Positions 32,564-43,800 are shown, counted from the stretch's first letter. The stretch: DNA of 64,000 nucleotides from Plantago ovata (GCA_028274465.1 CM051458.1:104114855-104178854), one strand, 5' to 3'. The notes: generated by a model from the letters alone, not told the origin. A program made the numbers and translations.

Positions 32564-33972
32564 TTGATTGGATGGTGAAGTTGGGGAGTAGTAGTACAAG
32601 TACTTTGTGGTTTTAGGGATTTGGGGATTAGGGTTTAATGAGGAACAAAGTGGCGGCAAAGGTTTTTATTTATTTCTAAGACATTTTTTAGTTTTTGTAC
32701 CCAAATGAGAGAACAAAAATAGAAACTTCTTTACAAAGTTCTAGTATATTTGAAATTTCGGGTTCACCCCTACTTTTACGAAATATCTCAAGAAGGTACT
32801 GTTTGGTTTTTGAAACAACGATTTTTTAGAAGAATTCTATAGCAAACTGTGCACGAACCAGATTTCTTATGTTTGGTAGAGGAAAATCACATCTGGACCC
32901 CTCTTACTTACACAAATCACATTTAAAGGACGACTTTATCATCAATTATATCTGGGTCCAATTTTCACAACCCACACTGACCAGCCCTTTTTCTCTCTCC
33001 TAACCCAAACACGCCATTAGTAGAAAAAGGGACATTAGGTTATTATATCCGTTTTGTCCACATTTACTCCATCTCCTGTTCTCTTCTCCCAAATTTACGG
33101 AGTACGAGTAAGCACGATTATGAGCTATCCTGGCACGATTGATTTTGGGGCCGAAATTAGGGTTTTTCGAACTGACTTGAAGGTGAGTTTGGTTTTTTCA
33201 AAATTTTCATAATATAATTTCGTTAAATACTTTATTATTATAGTTTAAGAGTAATCGGGAGTTAAAATTGAAAGTTGTTGACCGAAAAAATCAAAAGAGA
33301 ACGGATGGAGTAATGAGTAAAATTTTGTCAATATAAGATTACACATGGTTAAAAAATGGTCATGCAATACACATGCGTATAGAAAATCATAGTCTAGCCA
33401 GCTAAATGTAGCAAAGATAAAATGATAGCATGCTGCTCGAGTGACCGAAAACAACAAACCTAACAATTTATAATAACAATAAACTCTAAAGGCTCGTGTC
33501 TAGGTTTATTCAAGGTTTCATCCCTTTATATAGTAGTTGTGGGCGTCCAAGTTCGTCAGTAAAGAATGAATCCTAAAGTCTCCATGACTGTCTTGTGTGA
33601 ATAGGATTTCGAACAACTTGATATCTTTATAAATATATGGATATTATTAAAAAAATCGAATAAAAAAAATCGAATAGGTTGTATAACAATCACTCTAAAA
33701 AATCAAATAAAATAACACCACATTATCATTTATCACTACTAAGAAATAGAGTACAGTTTACACGCCAGGAATCCTACAAAATATAAACAAGAGTGCATGT
33801 AGTGTGGCAAAAGAGGTAAAATTGATGTCGTTTAGGTTTTAGTTTTACCATTAGTATTAATTTTTAATACTAATTATCTTTTCTCTCGACTTAAAGTAAA
33901 TTTTTTATTATATACATTGTTCGTCTGGACTTAATTTCATATGCTATCCGTGTATTCGATTGATTGATTCCA
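32564..33972. other. Intergenic, with a probable degenerate MITE
   Basis: After the pICln 5' region there is no gene. Near 33065 TTACTCCATCTCC and near 33290-33312 AGAACGGATGGAGTAATGAG are roughly complementary ends, suggesting a degenerate Stowaway-like MITE of about 0.25 kb; this is weak. Poly-A and AT-rich tracts follow to 33960. Confidence 0.4.
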
Positions 33973-34565
33973 ATGGAAGATCAGCATCATAGAGTTTCTT
34001 GTCATAACCGTAGCCAACTTTATGGAACAATGTAGCTATTCCATTCATGATGATTCAGGGAATTTTGCGAACGGGAATCTTCATTGGATTATGTGGATTG
34101 AAGACAGATCCAGCTACAACATAGTTTATTTTAATTTGAAGACTGAGGTTCATGTGATTGTTGACCTGCCAACGGGTTTGGGGTCAGATGGATTGCTTTG
34201 GAATTTAGACACAGTTGGAGACTACTTCGCTCCGTACACGGTTGGCAGAAACTCTGGCTCTAGCAGTGTGTGGATTTTGAATTCAGACATGTGTTGGAAC
34301 AAAATGTCTAGTATTGATCACAATCATCTCTTGCAGACCACTGGCATCTCGAGTGAATTTAGGCCCGTGTTTATAATGCGCAATGGTGAAATTCTGATGG
34401 TCTAGAACCCTCCTAACCTCGGGCAATAATTGGTTTATTGTATTTAATCCCAATAGCAATTCATTTAAAAAATGTGTTTATCTTAGCAATTGTGATGGCT
34501 ACATTAATAGAGCAGCAAGTGGCTACGTCCAAAGCTTAGTATCGCCGTTCATGAATGAGGATTGA
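33973..34565 (+). pseudogene. F-box protein pseudogene 3 (internal deletion, frameshifts, stop)
   Basis: The ATG at 33973 opens MEDQHHRVSCHN, matching the N-terminus of F-box pseudogene 1, but then jumps directly to VANFMEQCSYS, which corresponds to about residue 200. The whole F-box and half of the FBA domain (about 0.55 kb) are deleted and the frame is changed. The FBA part then reads well (GNFANGNLHWIMW, YFNLKTEVHVIVDLP, VWILNSDMCWNKM) until a TAG at about 34403. The C-terminus continues in another frame (NWFIVFNPNSNSFKKC to SLVSPFMNED) and ends at 34565. It is on the opposite strand to the other two copies. Confidence 0.85.
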
Positions 34566-34869
34566 TATAGTGTAGGCAATTAGGCAGAAGTCAATACGTT
34601 TCTTCTATTTCATAGAGAAATTTCATAGTACTATTAACTTCATGTTATCTTATTATTCCTTATATGTATGTCAATTACATAATCCAACAATGTTTTGATT
34701 TCTCAGATGTAAAATTAGTTAGTATGTGTTTTGGTTGTTCACGGGATTATTTTGGTTGAATAAGCTCATCTGATACTCTCATGTGTGTGCTATAAAAGAT
34801 CAACGTAACTTGATTGATTACTGTATTTCTCCTGTGTCATGTCATGTTGTTATTAGAATAAATTGTCTC

Positions 34870-35160
34870 AGTGGACCGATATCAAGTAATTATATGATGT
34901 TGCAGTTAATCAATCTGAGGCAGAAAAGAATGTTGATTCGGAAAGAACAAGTGCAGAATTTGCCTTGCCTCCGTTGATGTAAAAGAAAAGGAAAACAGTG
35001 TGAAGTGTGCCTTTAGTCTGTCTATTACTATTAGTGAGTGTTTCACAGGTTTACAAATGATCAACTGTGTATATAGACGGACTGTTTTTAATCCGTGATG
35101 TAAAAGTTTTAAGTTTTGATCTTTTTAGCTCACATATCTCTTGTTCTCCAGTTGTGTTGT
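34870..35160. repeat. Direct repeat partner of 37715-38080
   Basis: TAATTATATGATGTTGCAGTTAATC, TGAGGCAGAAAAGAATGTTG, TAAAAGAAAAG-AA-CAG-GTGAAGT and GCCTTTAGTCTGTCTAT occur in order here and again at 37730-37980, where about 100 bp (37804-37905) is inserted. Non-coding duplication. Confidence 0.75.
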
Positions 35161-35710
35161 ACCTGAACCACCTTATTCATTAGTACACATGAGGAGAGCC
35201 TACACTGTCCTTGAAACGCCGGTAGCTAGATTAGAGCATGTTAATGTGTTCACCTTACATCCATCTAAACACTAAATGCCAGCATAACCAGAAGAAATAA
35301 ACTCAGATATTCGAAGCAAAGACAGAAATAGAATCATATTAACAATGTATAGTACTACTATTAATGCAAGTGTTTCATAGGTATAGAGATTGTGTTATTC
35401 AGCACTATAAAAGTCCAGTTTTGATATTTTCGATTATTGTATAGTTCTGTCATCATCACAGAAACAACTTAACACAATAGAATATACTAATGTAGTAATG
35501 TTGTTATGCTGCAATGTAGAACCTAGATTTTGTTGTGTACAAGGTGTCACTGCATGCTGTTGGTCCAAGCCCAAAATAGAGTCCACGAGAAAACCTGTCA
35601 AGATCCAAGTCATCCAACATAACTAGAAAGAACAGCAAAGCAGCACTATATAAATGAGTGAAGCAAGGTTACATATCACGACAGGATCTGTTCATTAGGA
35701 TCGTACCTCT
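35100..35710 (-). repeat. Unclassified dispersed repeat, inverted copy
   Basis: Reads on the minus strand like 17561-17830 and 15240-15420: AGATATGTGAGCTAAAAAGA, GGCGTTTCAAGGACAGTGTA, TTATTTCTTCTGGTTATGCTGG, then toward the right TATATAGTGCTGCTTTGC and TCTAGTTATGTTGGATGACT. Region 35382-35412 is the unoccupied version of the Mutator-like insertion site at 16431. Confidence 0.75.
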
Positions 35711-35723
35711 GCAGAAGTTGTTC

Positions 35724-35826
35724 AGGAACGAAGAAGTCGTAAACAAGGAAGCATTCACCACGGCCTTTGAGCAGCAAAAGCCTCTCAGTCTAACCAAATT
35801 CTCGTCTCTCAACGACGTCAGAATAG
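35724..35826 (-). pseudogene. Duplicated exon fragment of the neighbouring LRR receptor kinase
   Basis: About 100 bp is nearly identical to 39743-39842, inside exon 3 of the LRR receptor pseudokinase gene (minus-strand sense: LTSLRDENLVRLRGFCCSK). The copy has a 3-base insertion and a 1-base deletion and is not attached to other kinase exons. It adjoins the unclassified repeat. Confidence 0.85.
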
Positions 35827-36109
35827 TATACAAAATTGGTCTGTTTGCTTTTTCTTTGTTCACTTTTTCCAGTATTTCTATTTGCTATTTAGATCAAATT
35901 TCCATACTATGTTTTCCTCAGTTTTTCAACACCAATTGATCAAATTTCCATACTCTGTTTTCTTCAGTTTTTCAACACCAATTGATCAAGATGCTGTAGC
36001 CTGTAGGTGCCACCATTCAAGTTGTTTTACAAAAGGTTCTTTCTGTATGGATTGATAATACAATATTATAATTACGGTTGACTCCGTTGACCCCTGACAA
36101 ATTTCCATA

Positions 36110-36320
36110 CATAATGTTTTTTTTCTATTTCTAGAGAAATTTCATAGGACTATTACATTTCTGTTATATTATTCCGCGTTATGTCAATTACATAATAATT
36201 CTTCTACTTTTCTGGTTGAGTAGTATGCTCTTTTAATCCATCAATATTTTCATGTCTCAGCTTTCATTAGTGAACTCCATGCATGCATGTGGTGATGAAA
36301 TTTCTCAGATGTAACATTAG
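36110..36320 (+). repeat. Fourth copy of the F-box 3' flank, orphaned
   Basis: GAGAAATTTCATAGGACTATTA, AATTCTTCTACTTTTCTGGTT and TGAAATTTCTCAGATGTAACATTAG match the 3' flanks of the three F-box pseudogenes (complement at 11460-11680 and 18850-19000; direct at 34610-34710), but no F-box coding remnant precedes it. Confidence 0.65.
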
Positions 36321-36352
36321 CACCTCAATTAGAATTATACGTGCTGATAAAT

Positions 36353-36673
36353 GATAGCAATGCTTTGTCCATTAAAATTGATAACGAAATGCGATAATTC
36401 ACAAGTTCATCTTTGACAAGTATAGTTCAAAGTGTGGAGGCCTTGATTTTTTGGTTCCGCACCCCATTGATTATGCACATGTTGTTGATGTTGTTAAGAG
36501 GATCTATCTGAATCATGTTCATCTTGGAGATCTTCTACCTTCTAAACACTGTATGATAGTTTTCCCTTGCTCTTGCTGCAATATCTGCCAATTCTAAACC
36601 TCTTCCAGCGAATGTCTTGCAAAAGACACTTGAGGCCTGTGACAGGGTTATTACTCTAGATTCGGCAATATAA
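36353..36673 (+). pseudogene. Prp31-like (U4/U6 snRNP) gene fragment
   Basis: Broken frames read as a piece of splicing factor Prp31 around its Nop domain: DSNALSIKIDNEM; then, in another frame, HKFIFDKYSSKCGGLDF, VPHPIDYAHVV and GDLLPSKHCMIV; then, after a further shift, LALAAISANSKPLPANVLQK and TLEACDRVITLDSA, ending at TAA 36671-36673. The order and spacing follow Prp31 (the HPIDYACVV, DLADLLP and VLQKVLEACDRA regions). There is no intron inside the fragment, and with at least two frameshifts it is non-functional. It could be a retro-copy remnant or a transposon-captured fragment. Confidence 0.7.
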
Positions 36674-36769
36674 ATAGTACCACTCCAAACCAAGTAGCAG
36701 AAATAAACTCAGGTATTTCATGGTTGTAATGTTGTATTGTAGCATAGCTACAATGTACTACCAGGGACC

Positions 36770-36837
36770 AGGAAAAAGTATAGTGAGCTATGAATCCAAA
36801 AATCAAACTTTAATGCAGCTCTAGGAAGAACAAACAG
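36770..36837 (-). repeat. Duplicated intron fragment of the LRR receptor kinase gene
   Basis: GTGAGCTATGAATCCAAAA and GGAAGAACAAACA, in order, match 41049-41113, the end of intron 1 of the LRR receptor pseudokinase next to its acceptor. Together with 35724-35826 this shows that pieces of that gene were copied into this region on the same strand and in the same order. Confidence 0.65.
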
Positions 36838-37149
36838 TTTTGTTTGTCCATATAATTACGGTTGACTCTGGATTAATCCCTGAAAAGTTTATAGAAACTC
36901 TTACAAAGCTTTGTCCAACCGACCTCCCAGTTAAGTTTTAAAATTTTATGTATGAGCAACACACAATGTTTGATCCCATCACATATTGACATCAAAGCTG
37001 AGGTGCAAAATTTTAAGTTTGATGTTCAAAAGAATAGTTGAACGAACTTATGTTAATTAATGTACTGTCTAGTATAAAGTGAAAAACATTAAGAGCCCAT
37101 GCAAGCTAGTAGTGTGAGTCTTTACGAACTGGGGTGATTAAAGACAATT

Positions 37150-37265
37150 TGACTAATAATAATATAATTCCCTTATGTCATAATAATAATATAATTCTTC
37201 TAGTTTTCTGGTCGAGTAGTATATATATTCATCTTTTAATCCATGTTTTCATTTCTCAGCTTTTA
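37150..37265 (+). repeat. Fifth partial copy of the F-box 3' flank
   Basis: TATAATTCTTCTAGTTTTCTGGTCGAGTAGTAT and TTTTAATCCATGTTTTCATTTCTCAGCTTTTAAT match 36190-36265 and the complement of 18880-18960. No coding remnant is attached. Confidence 0.6.
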
Positions 37266-37500
37266 ATCTTGTACTCACTGGCTATACATGACACTAACTC
37301 TGTATATATGTAAGTATGTTCAGATTCATTTTTTCTTATGTATTGTCCAGGAGACTAGTAGGATTACTCTGACATACTATTAGATGAGTATGGATCAGGT
37401 CTCCAGGACTCAACATTAGTTTCTATTGATCGAGCAGAAGTCTATGTCTCCACTGATGTCCAAGTAAATTCAGGCAGGTTGTGAAGAAAGACCAGCCATG

Positions 37501-37605
37501 AAGAAGGTTGCGGTTATTAGTTTGAGTCAGGTCAACCACCAAAACATTATGAAATTATTGGGATGTTTCTGGAGAATACAATCCGATCGTTGGTATATTT
37601 CAGAA
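37501..37605 (+). pseudogene. Wall-associated-kinase-like fragment
   Basis: The frame reads KKVAVISLSQVNHQNIMK then LLGCFW, matching the alpha-C to beta-4 region of wall-associated or WAK-like receptor kinases (typically LSQINHRNVVKLLGCC). Only this short block is recognisable and no other kinase motif is nearby. It is a decayed fragment. Confidence 0.6.
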
Positions 37606-37714
37606 CACATTTGTTGGCTACGCTAAGCTCATGGCAAGCAGGAAAGGTGTTAGTTTTAGTTGACCTCGAAGGCTTAATTATGGAAATAATCTATGCATCC
37701 ATGGGCTCAAGAAT

Positions 37715-38620
37715 AAATTTGTAACCAATATGGAGTAATTATATGATGTTGCAGTTAATCAATCTGAGGCAGAAAAGAATGTTGATTCGAAAAGAACAAG
37801 TATGAAGATGGTACATAGAATAGACGAATGAGATGTGAACAGATCGATATTCATGTGCTAGCTGTACAAACTTTATGAACGGATTTGAAACCCCTCTGTA
37901 CATGTTGCAGAATTTGCATTCTCTCCGTTAATGTAAAAGAAAAGCAACACAGCGTGAAGTATGCCTTTAGTCTGTCTATAAATGATCAAATGTGTATATA
38001 GACTGTGTTAACCAGTACTGTCAAAGTCAAGTTTTGATCTTCTTAGCTGACGTACGTATCTCTTGTTCTCAAGTTGTGTTGTCACGGACCACCTTATTCG
38101 AGACAATATTGGAAGAGAATAGAATGAAACTGTATCGTAGTTCCTCCATTAGTACACATGAGTTAAGCTAACACAGTACAACATAAGGGTCTTTGTTATG
38201 CTGCAAAACCTAGATTTTGTTATCTACAAGGTGTCACTGGTGTGATTTTGAGCTGGTCCAGGCCCAAAATAGAGCCCATGAGCCCATGAAATAAGAGGAG
38301 AAAAATCTGTCAAGATCCCACATAACTAGAAAGAATAGCAAAGCAGCACTATATAACTGAGTGAAGCAATGTTACTTGGCACGACCTTACTTGAACAGGA
38401 TCTGTTCTATAGGATCGATTTCTAAGGAGACAGAAAACTAAGCCTGGTGGCTGAACTATGGCTGCTCGACCAGAGCGTGATTAACAGCTCCGTTTGGTTC
38501 AATATGAGCCACTCGGTTGCCGCTAGCCGGCTTGCTGGGATGGTCTGTCAGCTGTCTGACAGGCTTACTCTATCGTTTTCTTGCTTCTTTTTCCTTTTTA
38601 AGTTACATGAAGGTTTTTTC
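37715..38620 (-). repeat. Unclassified dispersed repeat, inverted copy (modules A and B)
   Basis: The left part repeats 34870-35160. The right part (38220-38600) is a near-complete inverted match to 14780-15560: AAGATCCCACATAACTAGAAAG, TTACTTGAACAGGATCTGTTCT, TTTCTAAGGAGACAGAAAACTAA and GGATGGTCTGTCAGC. It ends about 0.47 kb before the stop codon of the LRR receptor kinase gene. Confidence 0.75.
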
Positions 38621-39085
38621 TAAGCTTTCTGCACAAAGGTGTTTCTGGATTTCTGCATAGCCTCAGAAGTTGGGAAAATATGAGGTATTTCTGCAGAGCC
38701 ACATCAGTGTTGAGGGAAAAAAGGTCTTCTCACAGTTGTTAGGGCACAAAAATAATTGGAAGAATTTCTATTTGCTTCTGGCTGTCAAGTTATGTTGCTC
38801 CAATGTGTTCATTTCTAATCTTCAAATTACATTATCTGGTGAAAACAGTTGAGCATTCATGTAGAGTAAGATAATAAAATAGAATACAAGAAGAGGGTAT
38901 AGGAGAAAACCCCTCAAATACTGATTCATTAACCAACATTCTGAGCTACACAAACTAAAAAAGACTAAAGCTACAACAAGTCCACATTAATCAAGACAGA
39001 TCTGCCTTACCAACACCTTCACTATCTCTATCAACTACTTCTAGTAGTTAGCAGCAACCTACAAAACACGAATGCTGTGATGATC

Positions 39086-42000
39086 TTACACTTTATTCGA
39101 GTCACTGAGTTCTTGCACGATTGTTTCCATGCACGGCCTCTCTTCTGGAGACTCGTGTGTGCAGGAAACAGCAAGTCTTGCAAGGACTATAGCTTCTGGT
39201 TCGGAGAATTGGCCGTGGAGGTTCAGATCGATGAACTCGAAGTTGCTTGACTCGGCAGCAGTTCGCAATGAGGACGAGTATTTTCTTTTCCCAGATAGGA
39301 TCTGGAAAATGAGCACCCCAAATGCATAGATATCGCTTTTCTCAGTGAAACGGCCGGTGGTTGTGTATTCAGGGGCAAGGTATCCCATGGCAGCGCTGGC
39401 TTTGAGTGCGGAGAAGACAGTATCGTTTGTGAGAAGCTTGTGCAGGCCTGAATCGGAGAGTAAGGGGTTGAAATGCTGGTCGATTAGCACATTCTTGGCA
39501 GATATGTTTTGGTGGACTATAGCAGGCTTGTTCACCTTCCAGCCATGCAAGTATTCGATGCCTGCATAATCAAAAGAAATAAACTCAGATATTCAGAGTT
39601 AATAGTACACTCGGAAACAAAGTAACGGAAAGAATTGCAACTAACCTTTAGCTATCCCATTAATGATAGAAACTCTAAGAGACCATTCAAGAACTTGACC
39701 ATCGCCTTCCTGTAGATCGAGGTACTGGAACAAGTTCCCATTAGGAACGAAGTCGTAAACAAGGAAGCATTCACCACGGCCTTTAGAGCAGCAAAAGCCT
39801 CTCAGTCTAACCAAATTCTCGTCTCTCAACGACGTCAGAATATTCAACCCCCTCAAAAACTCAGCTTCTTCTGATTTACAACTAGTTTTCGTGATTCTCC
39901 TAACGGCCACTATTGATCCGTCTCTCAACATTCCTCTGTACGTCACCGAGTAGTTACTCTTTCCTAGTAAATTCTTCTCTGCAAAGTACTGAGTAGCCGA
40001 CTCAATCTCCTGCAGGTTGAGCCTGAAGCTTTTCGTAAGCTCTTGTGAAACACCGAATCTCCGATCCTCAGCCAATGGGTCCCACCCTCTGGAATATTCT
40101 AGACTCACAAGCGGGGACCCTCTCTTCCGACTACCCTCCTTATTCTGGTCTGTACTCAAACGTCCATCAGATACGTCTAACGCACTGGCAAGTTTTTGCT
40201 TGCGCCTTCTATACATCACGAGAGATAAAACACCAATAGCTGTTACTATCATAGTCACCACCACTACACCAACCCCAATTGAAGCCTGTGAGGTCCTAGA
40301 CGCTTTTGCACAATGACTTTGAGTGCAGTTCAAGTTCAAATCGGCTGTCTCAGGAATATTCTTCACCGGAGTGCCAGTTCCGTTCTCTGCGTAAGGTTGC
40401 GGACCATTTGAACCAGCCCGATTCGACTCAGTACATCGTGTCAGAGAGGAGAATCCTGATCCACATAGTCCCAGGTTGTTTTCGTACTGAAATCCACCCA
40501 TCAGTTTCTTCAAAGCTTCAAATACAGAACAAACAACCAAATTAGATACAAAACATGGATAACAGAACTCAAAATGCATGCAATCATCCATTGTGTTGTT
40601 CACATTGCATGAAGAACCTCATACTTTACGAAACATCAGCAACTAGACCTCTTCTTTCGAATTAAGAATGTGTTGGGAGTATAAAAGATACTCCAAGTTT
40701 GAAATGAACACAATAGACTTCTTGCTGGACTGATAACAAATTAGTCCAGAATTACGAGTGACTTAATGTTATTACCAACTGGAACATTGCCAGAAAGCGT
40801 GTTGTTTCGAACATCGAGGACTTGAAGCAACGGAGCATCGGCTAGTTTAGATGGAATTGATCCAAACAGGTGGTTAAAACTCAAGTCCAGCCTCATCAAG
40901 GTCCCCAAACTGCCCAAGCTAGCAGGGATAGCTCCAGTTAACAGATTGGACTGCAGAGCTAGCACATTAAGCTTCTTGAGAAGACCGAGCTGTGTCGGTA
41001 TGCTGCCGGTCAGTTGGTTATAGCACAGCTGCAAAACTACAAGGTTGCAGGAAAAGCACAGTGAGCTATGAATCCAAAAGCCAAACCCAAAGCAACTTTA
41101 GGAAGAACAAACAACAATCCAATTTTATCTATGCAACTTAAACACAACAAAACACAGAACCATAATTAACAACAATGTACAAGCATGAGGTAACAACTGA
41201 ACTTTAATGCAAAGCCAATATATCCAAGAACAGAAAGAAAATGCTTAATCAGGTTACTAATTTAGCTAAACTCACAGATTCAAGCCAAGGACTGGTAATT
41301 TATCAAACAGCAATACCATGTTCTTTACAAATATCTAGTCTTTAACCTCAAGGTTGTGGTTTTGTTCCAAATGATCCAACCTTTCATGAATAAAAAAATC
41401 CAAATGCAGACACTTGCACTTAACAGAGAATAAGACCACAGAGTTAAACTTTCCTACCAAAGCCATAAGCCCATAGCATACATCCAAGGAGGGGAGGAAA
41501 GTACTTAAAATCATGTTACTAATTAAGCTAAACTCACAGATTCAAGTCAAGGACTGGTAATTTATCAAAGAAAAAGGCCAAGTTTTTTACAAATATCCAG
41601 TCTTCAACCTCAATGGTCTTGTTCCAAATGGTCCATGAATAAAAACCCAAATGCAGCACTTAACCAAGAATAAGACCACAGAGTTGAACTTCTTTAGCAA
41701 AGCCATAATATACAGATTACTTAATTGGCTAAACATACAGATTCTAGTCAATTAAAAAGGCCAACATTCAAAGAAAGATCTACTCTTTAACCTCAAAGGT
41801 TGCTAATTTCTTGCCAAAAAATCCAATCTTTGAGCATAAAAAGCCAGGCCCATGACACTTATATAACCAAGTATGTGAAAATGGAAGTGCTTAATCTATA
41901 TACTCAAACTCAATCAAAAAGGCCAAATTTTAAAGAAAGATCCAGTCTTTACTCTTTAACCTCAAAGGTTACTAATTTCTTGCAAAAGGTCCAATCTTTG

Positions 42001-42464
42001 AGCATAAAAAACCCAAGAATGTGAAAAATACTTCTAAATTACTACTTCTACTAACCTTGTAAGTTCTGCATGTTACCAATCTCAGCAGGAATCTCCCCAG
42101 AAAAATTATTGACATTCAAATACAAATCATTAAGTTCACTCAGTTTAGAAACCTCCTTGGGTATCTCTCCATACAATGAATTGTAATGCAGATACAAACC
42201 AGTCAAATGCACCAGCTCACCAACCGCCGGAGACAGTTTTCCGGCCAGACCCTTGCCCTGCAGTGAAATGTTAGCCACCTGTCCCATTGCATTACAAGCC
42301 ACGCCCACAAAGGAGCCGTCACACGGGTTACCCGACCCGACCCATGAGCCCAAGTGTTTGTTATCCGGGTCAAGACTGGCTTTTAAGTCCATTAAAGAAG
42401 TTAGCTCGGATGTGGAGTAGGCTGATGCAAGAAGAAAGGGAAGGAAGAGAAGAAAATGAGCCAT
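39086..42464 (-). CDS. LRR receptor-like pseudokinase (LRR-IV-like)
   Basis: Four coding exons on the minus strand, 42464-42056, 41036-40776, 40515-39646 and 39561-39086, join in phase to 671 residues. Order: signal peptide (1-17, MAHFLLFLPFLLASAYS), LRR cap (about 20-60), about five LRRs (60-220), a Cys-bearing juxtamembrane region, one membrane helix (about 302-325) and a kinase-like domain (about 396-665). Key catalytic positions are changed: the Gly loop is GKSNYSVTY, the VAIK Lys is Arg (VAVRR, about residue 429), HRD is HQN (about 530) and DFG is DSG (about 549). The APE region (YLAPEYTTTGRFTEKSD) is kept. It is therefore predicted to be a pseudokinase that signals by partnering. From memory it resembles Arabidopsis At5g51560-type LRR-IV kinases, which share these changes. 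A longer in-frame ATG at 42551 exists but would bury the signal peptide. Confidence 0.92.
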
Positions 42465-43559
42465 TTTTGTGAAAATGTTTTTTTCTCTCTTTTTTATGGT
42501 TCTTGTGATATAAGTGGCTTGGTTCTGAGCATGGGAGATATATGCTTCCAATGTGTCTGGTTGTTTGTCTTGTTAGTATTTTATTTTGTTTTGGTGGAAT
42601 CAAAACAGCACACACTGGTGTGTGTGAGTGTGTGAAGTTTGTGTTGTGTCCAAAGGGGAAGAGACAAAGGATTGGAAAAGGACCATGCTGTAAAAAAGGG
42701 AAAGGGACTTGAGGTGTGTTGAGATTTGAGCACATCACTGAGATTGGTGTAGTTGAGATGAGATCTTGGCCGTTGCATTTTTTACTTTTGGGAAATAAAT
42801 GTTGAATTGAAGTTTGTACAGTGGGGGGTTTTGTTGTGAAGCTGTTGAACAATGAATTGACCTCTGACCAATTGTTGTAATGGGCATTTACTAGTTTGGG
42901 GTGAGAAGTCATATTTTGAAAATTTAATGAACCTGAATGTAATATAACCTATTTAGTAGGAGTACTGTTTCCGCAGGTTAAAGTTACCAGCTGGCAGCAA
43001 CTCACTCCACAGTGCACAGTTCACACACTTCATTCAAATTTCAAAACTGGAACCATTTAATGAGACTCTATGGTTAAGTATACTCCAAGATTTGATAATA
43101 TGAAGATATTGACACATGCTCCAAGATGTGTTGAATTGGTGTTAAACAAAACGAGCTGAATCGAGTATTACATACCTCTACAGCTCGATTATGTAAATGT
43201 TCTGAAACATAAAATAAAATATGATAGAGTAGTGTATTTTGTAATGTAATTAAAATATTTGCATATTTAATTATATTTAATTAAAGAAGTTTAGTATACT
43301 CCATGTTGGTTGTCACTTATGTAATTATATTTTCACGGCTTTCTAAGCCTTTGTCAAAAACAGAGTGGAGCTGACAGAATCTCACAATTGGTTTGAATAT
43401 GGAGGAATATGGCGTATGGAGAGTGGAGACCATCATGACCAAAGATTTTACTACCTTTGGTTGTTTCATGTATAAATACAAATACCATTTCTACCCACCA
43501 AGTTTCACTTAATAATATTAAGTCGATACTATCATACACATCATTCTCAAAATTTATAA
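42465..43559. other. Promoter side of the LRR receptor pseudokinase and intergenic DNA
   Basis: The first part (42465-42560) is a T-rich leader on the plus strand, matching the A/G-rich 5' UTR of the minus-strand gene, with GT-rich sequence near 42612-42640. No gene is seen. Confidence 0.45.
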
Positions 43560-43800
43560 ATATTTCCCCATTTCATTAATAACTTCCTCTTCGGTCAACA
43601 TGTTTCGTGTTTAATCGCACATTACTCCTAAATTGTACGATGTAATTCTTTTTTAAAGTTATATAATTAAAGTTCATAAGTTAGCAATATTTTAAATATT
43701 TTTTAAAATTTTTTTATCAATATAATTTAGGTGTAATATACGAGTCAAACAAGACAGTCGTTGACCAAAAAGGAAGTTTGTAATGAAATGGAGGAAGTAC
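43560..43800. mobile_element. Stowaway-like MITE with long imperfect inverted repeats
   Basis: The left arm (CCCATTTCATTAATAACTTCCTC, TCGGTCAACATG, TTACTCCTAAATT) is the imperfect complement of the right arm (AATTTAGGTGTAATATACGAG, TCGTTGACCAAAAAGGAAG, TAATGAAATGGAGGAAGTA). The arms pair over about 70 bp each, and the right end matches the Stowaway-type GGAGGAAGTA terminus. The exact left boundary is uncertain. Confidence 0.65.

Noticed and set aside
42465-42551. Upstream in-frame ATG extending the LRR receptor pseudokinase by 29 residues
   Set aside because: The extension (MEAYISHAQNQ) is polar and would place the hydrophobic signal peptide internally; the ATG at 42464 begins directly with a signal peptide.
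42370-42912. 180-codon minus-strand frame overlapping the LRR receptor pseudokinase start
   Set aside because: Different frame from the receptor, no family resemblance, and it covers the leader and promoter region.
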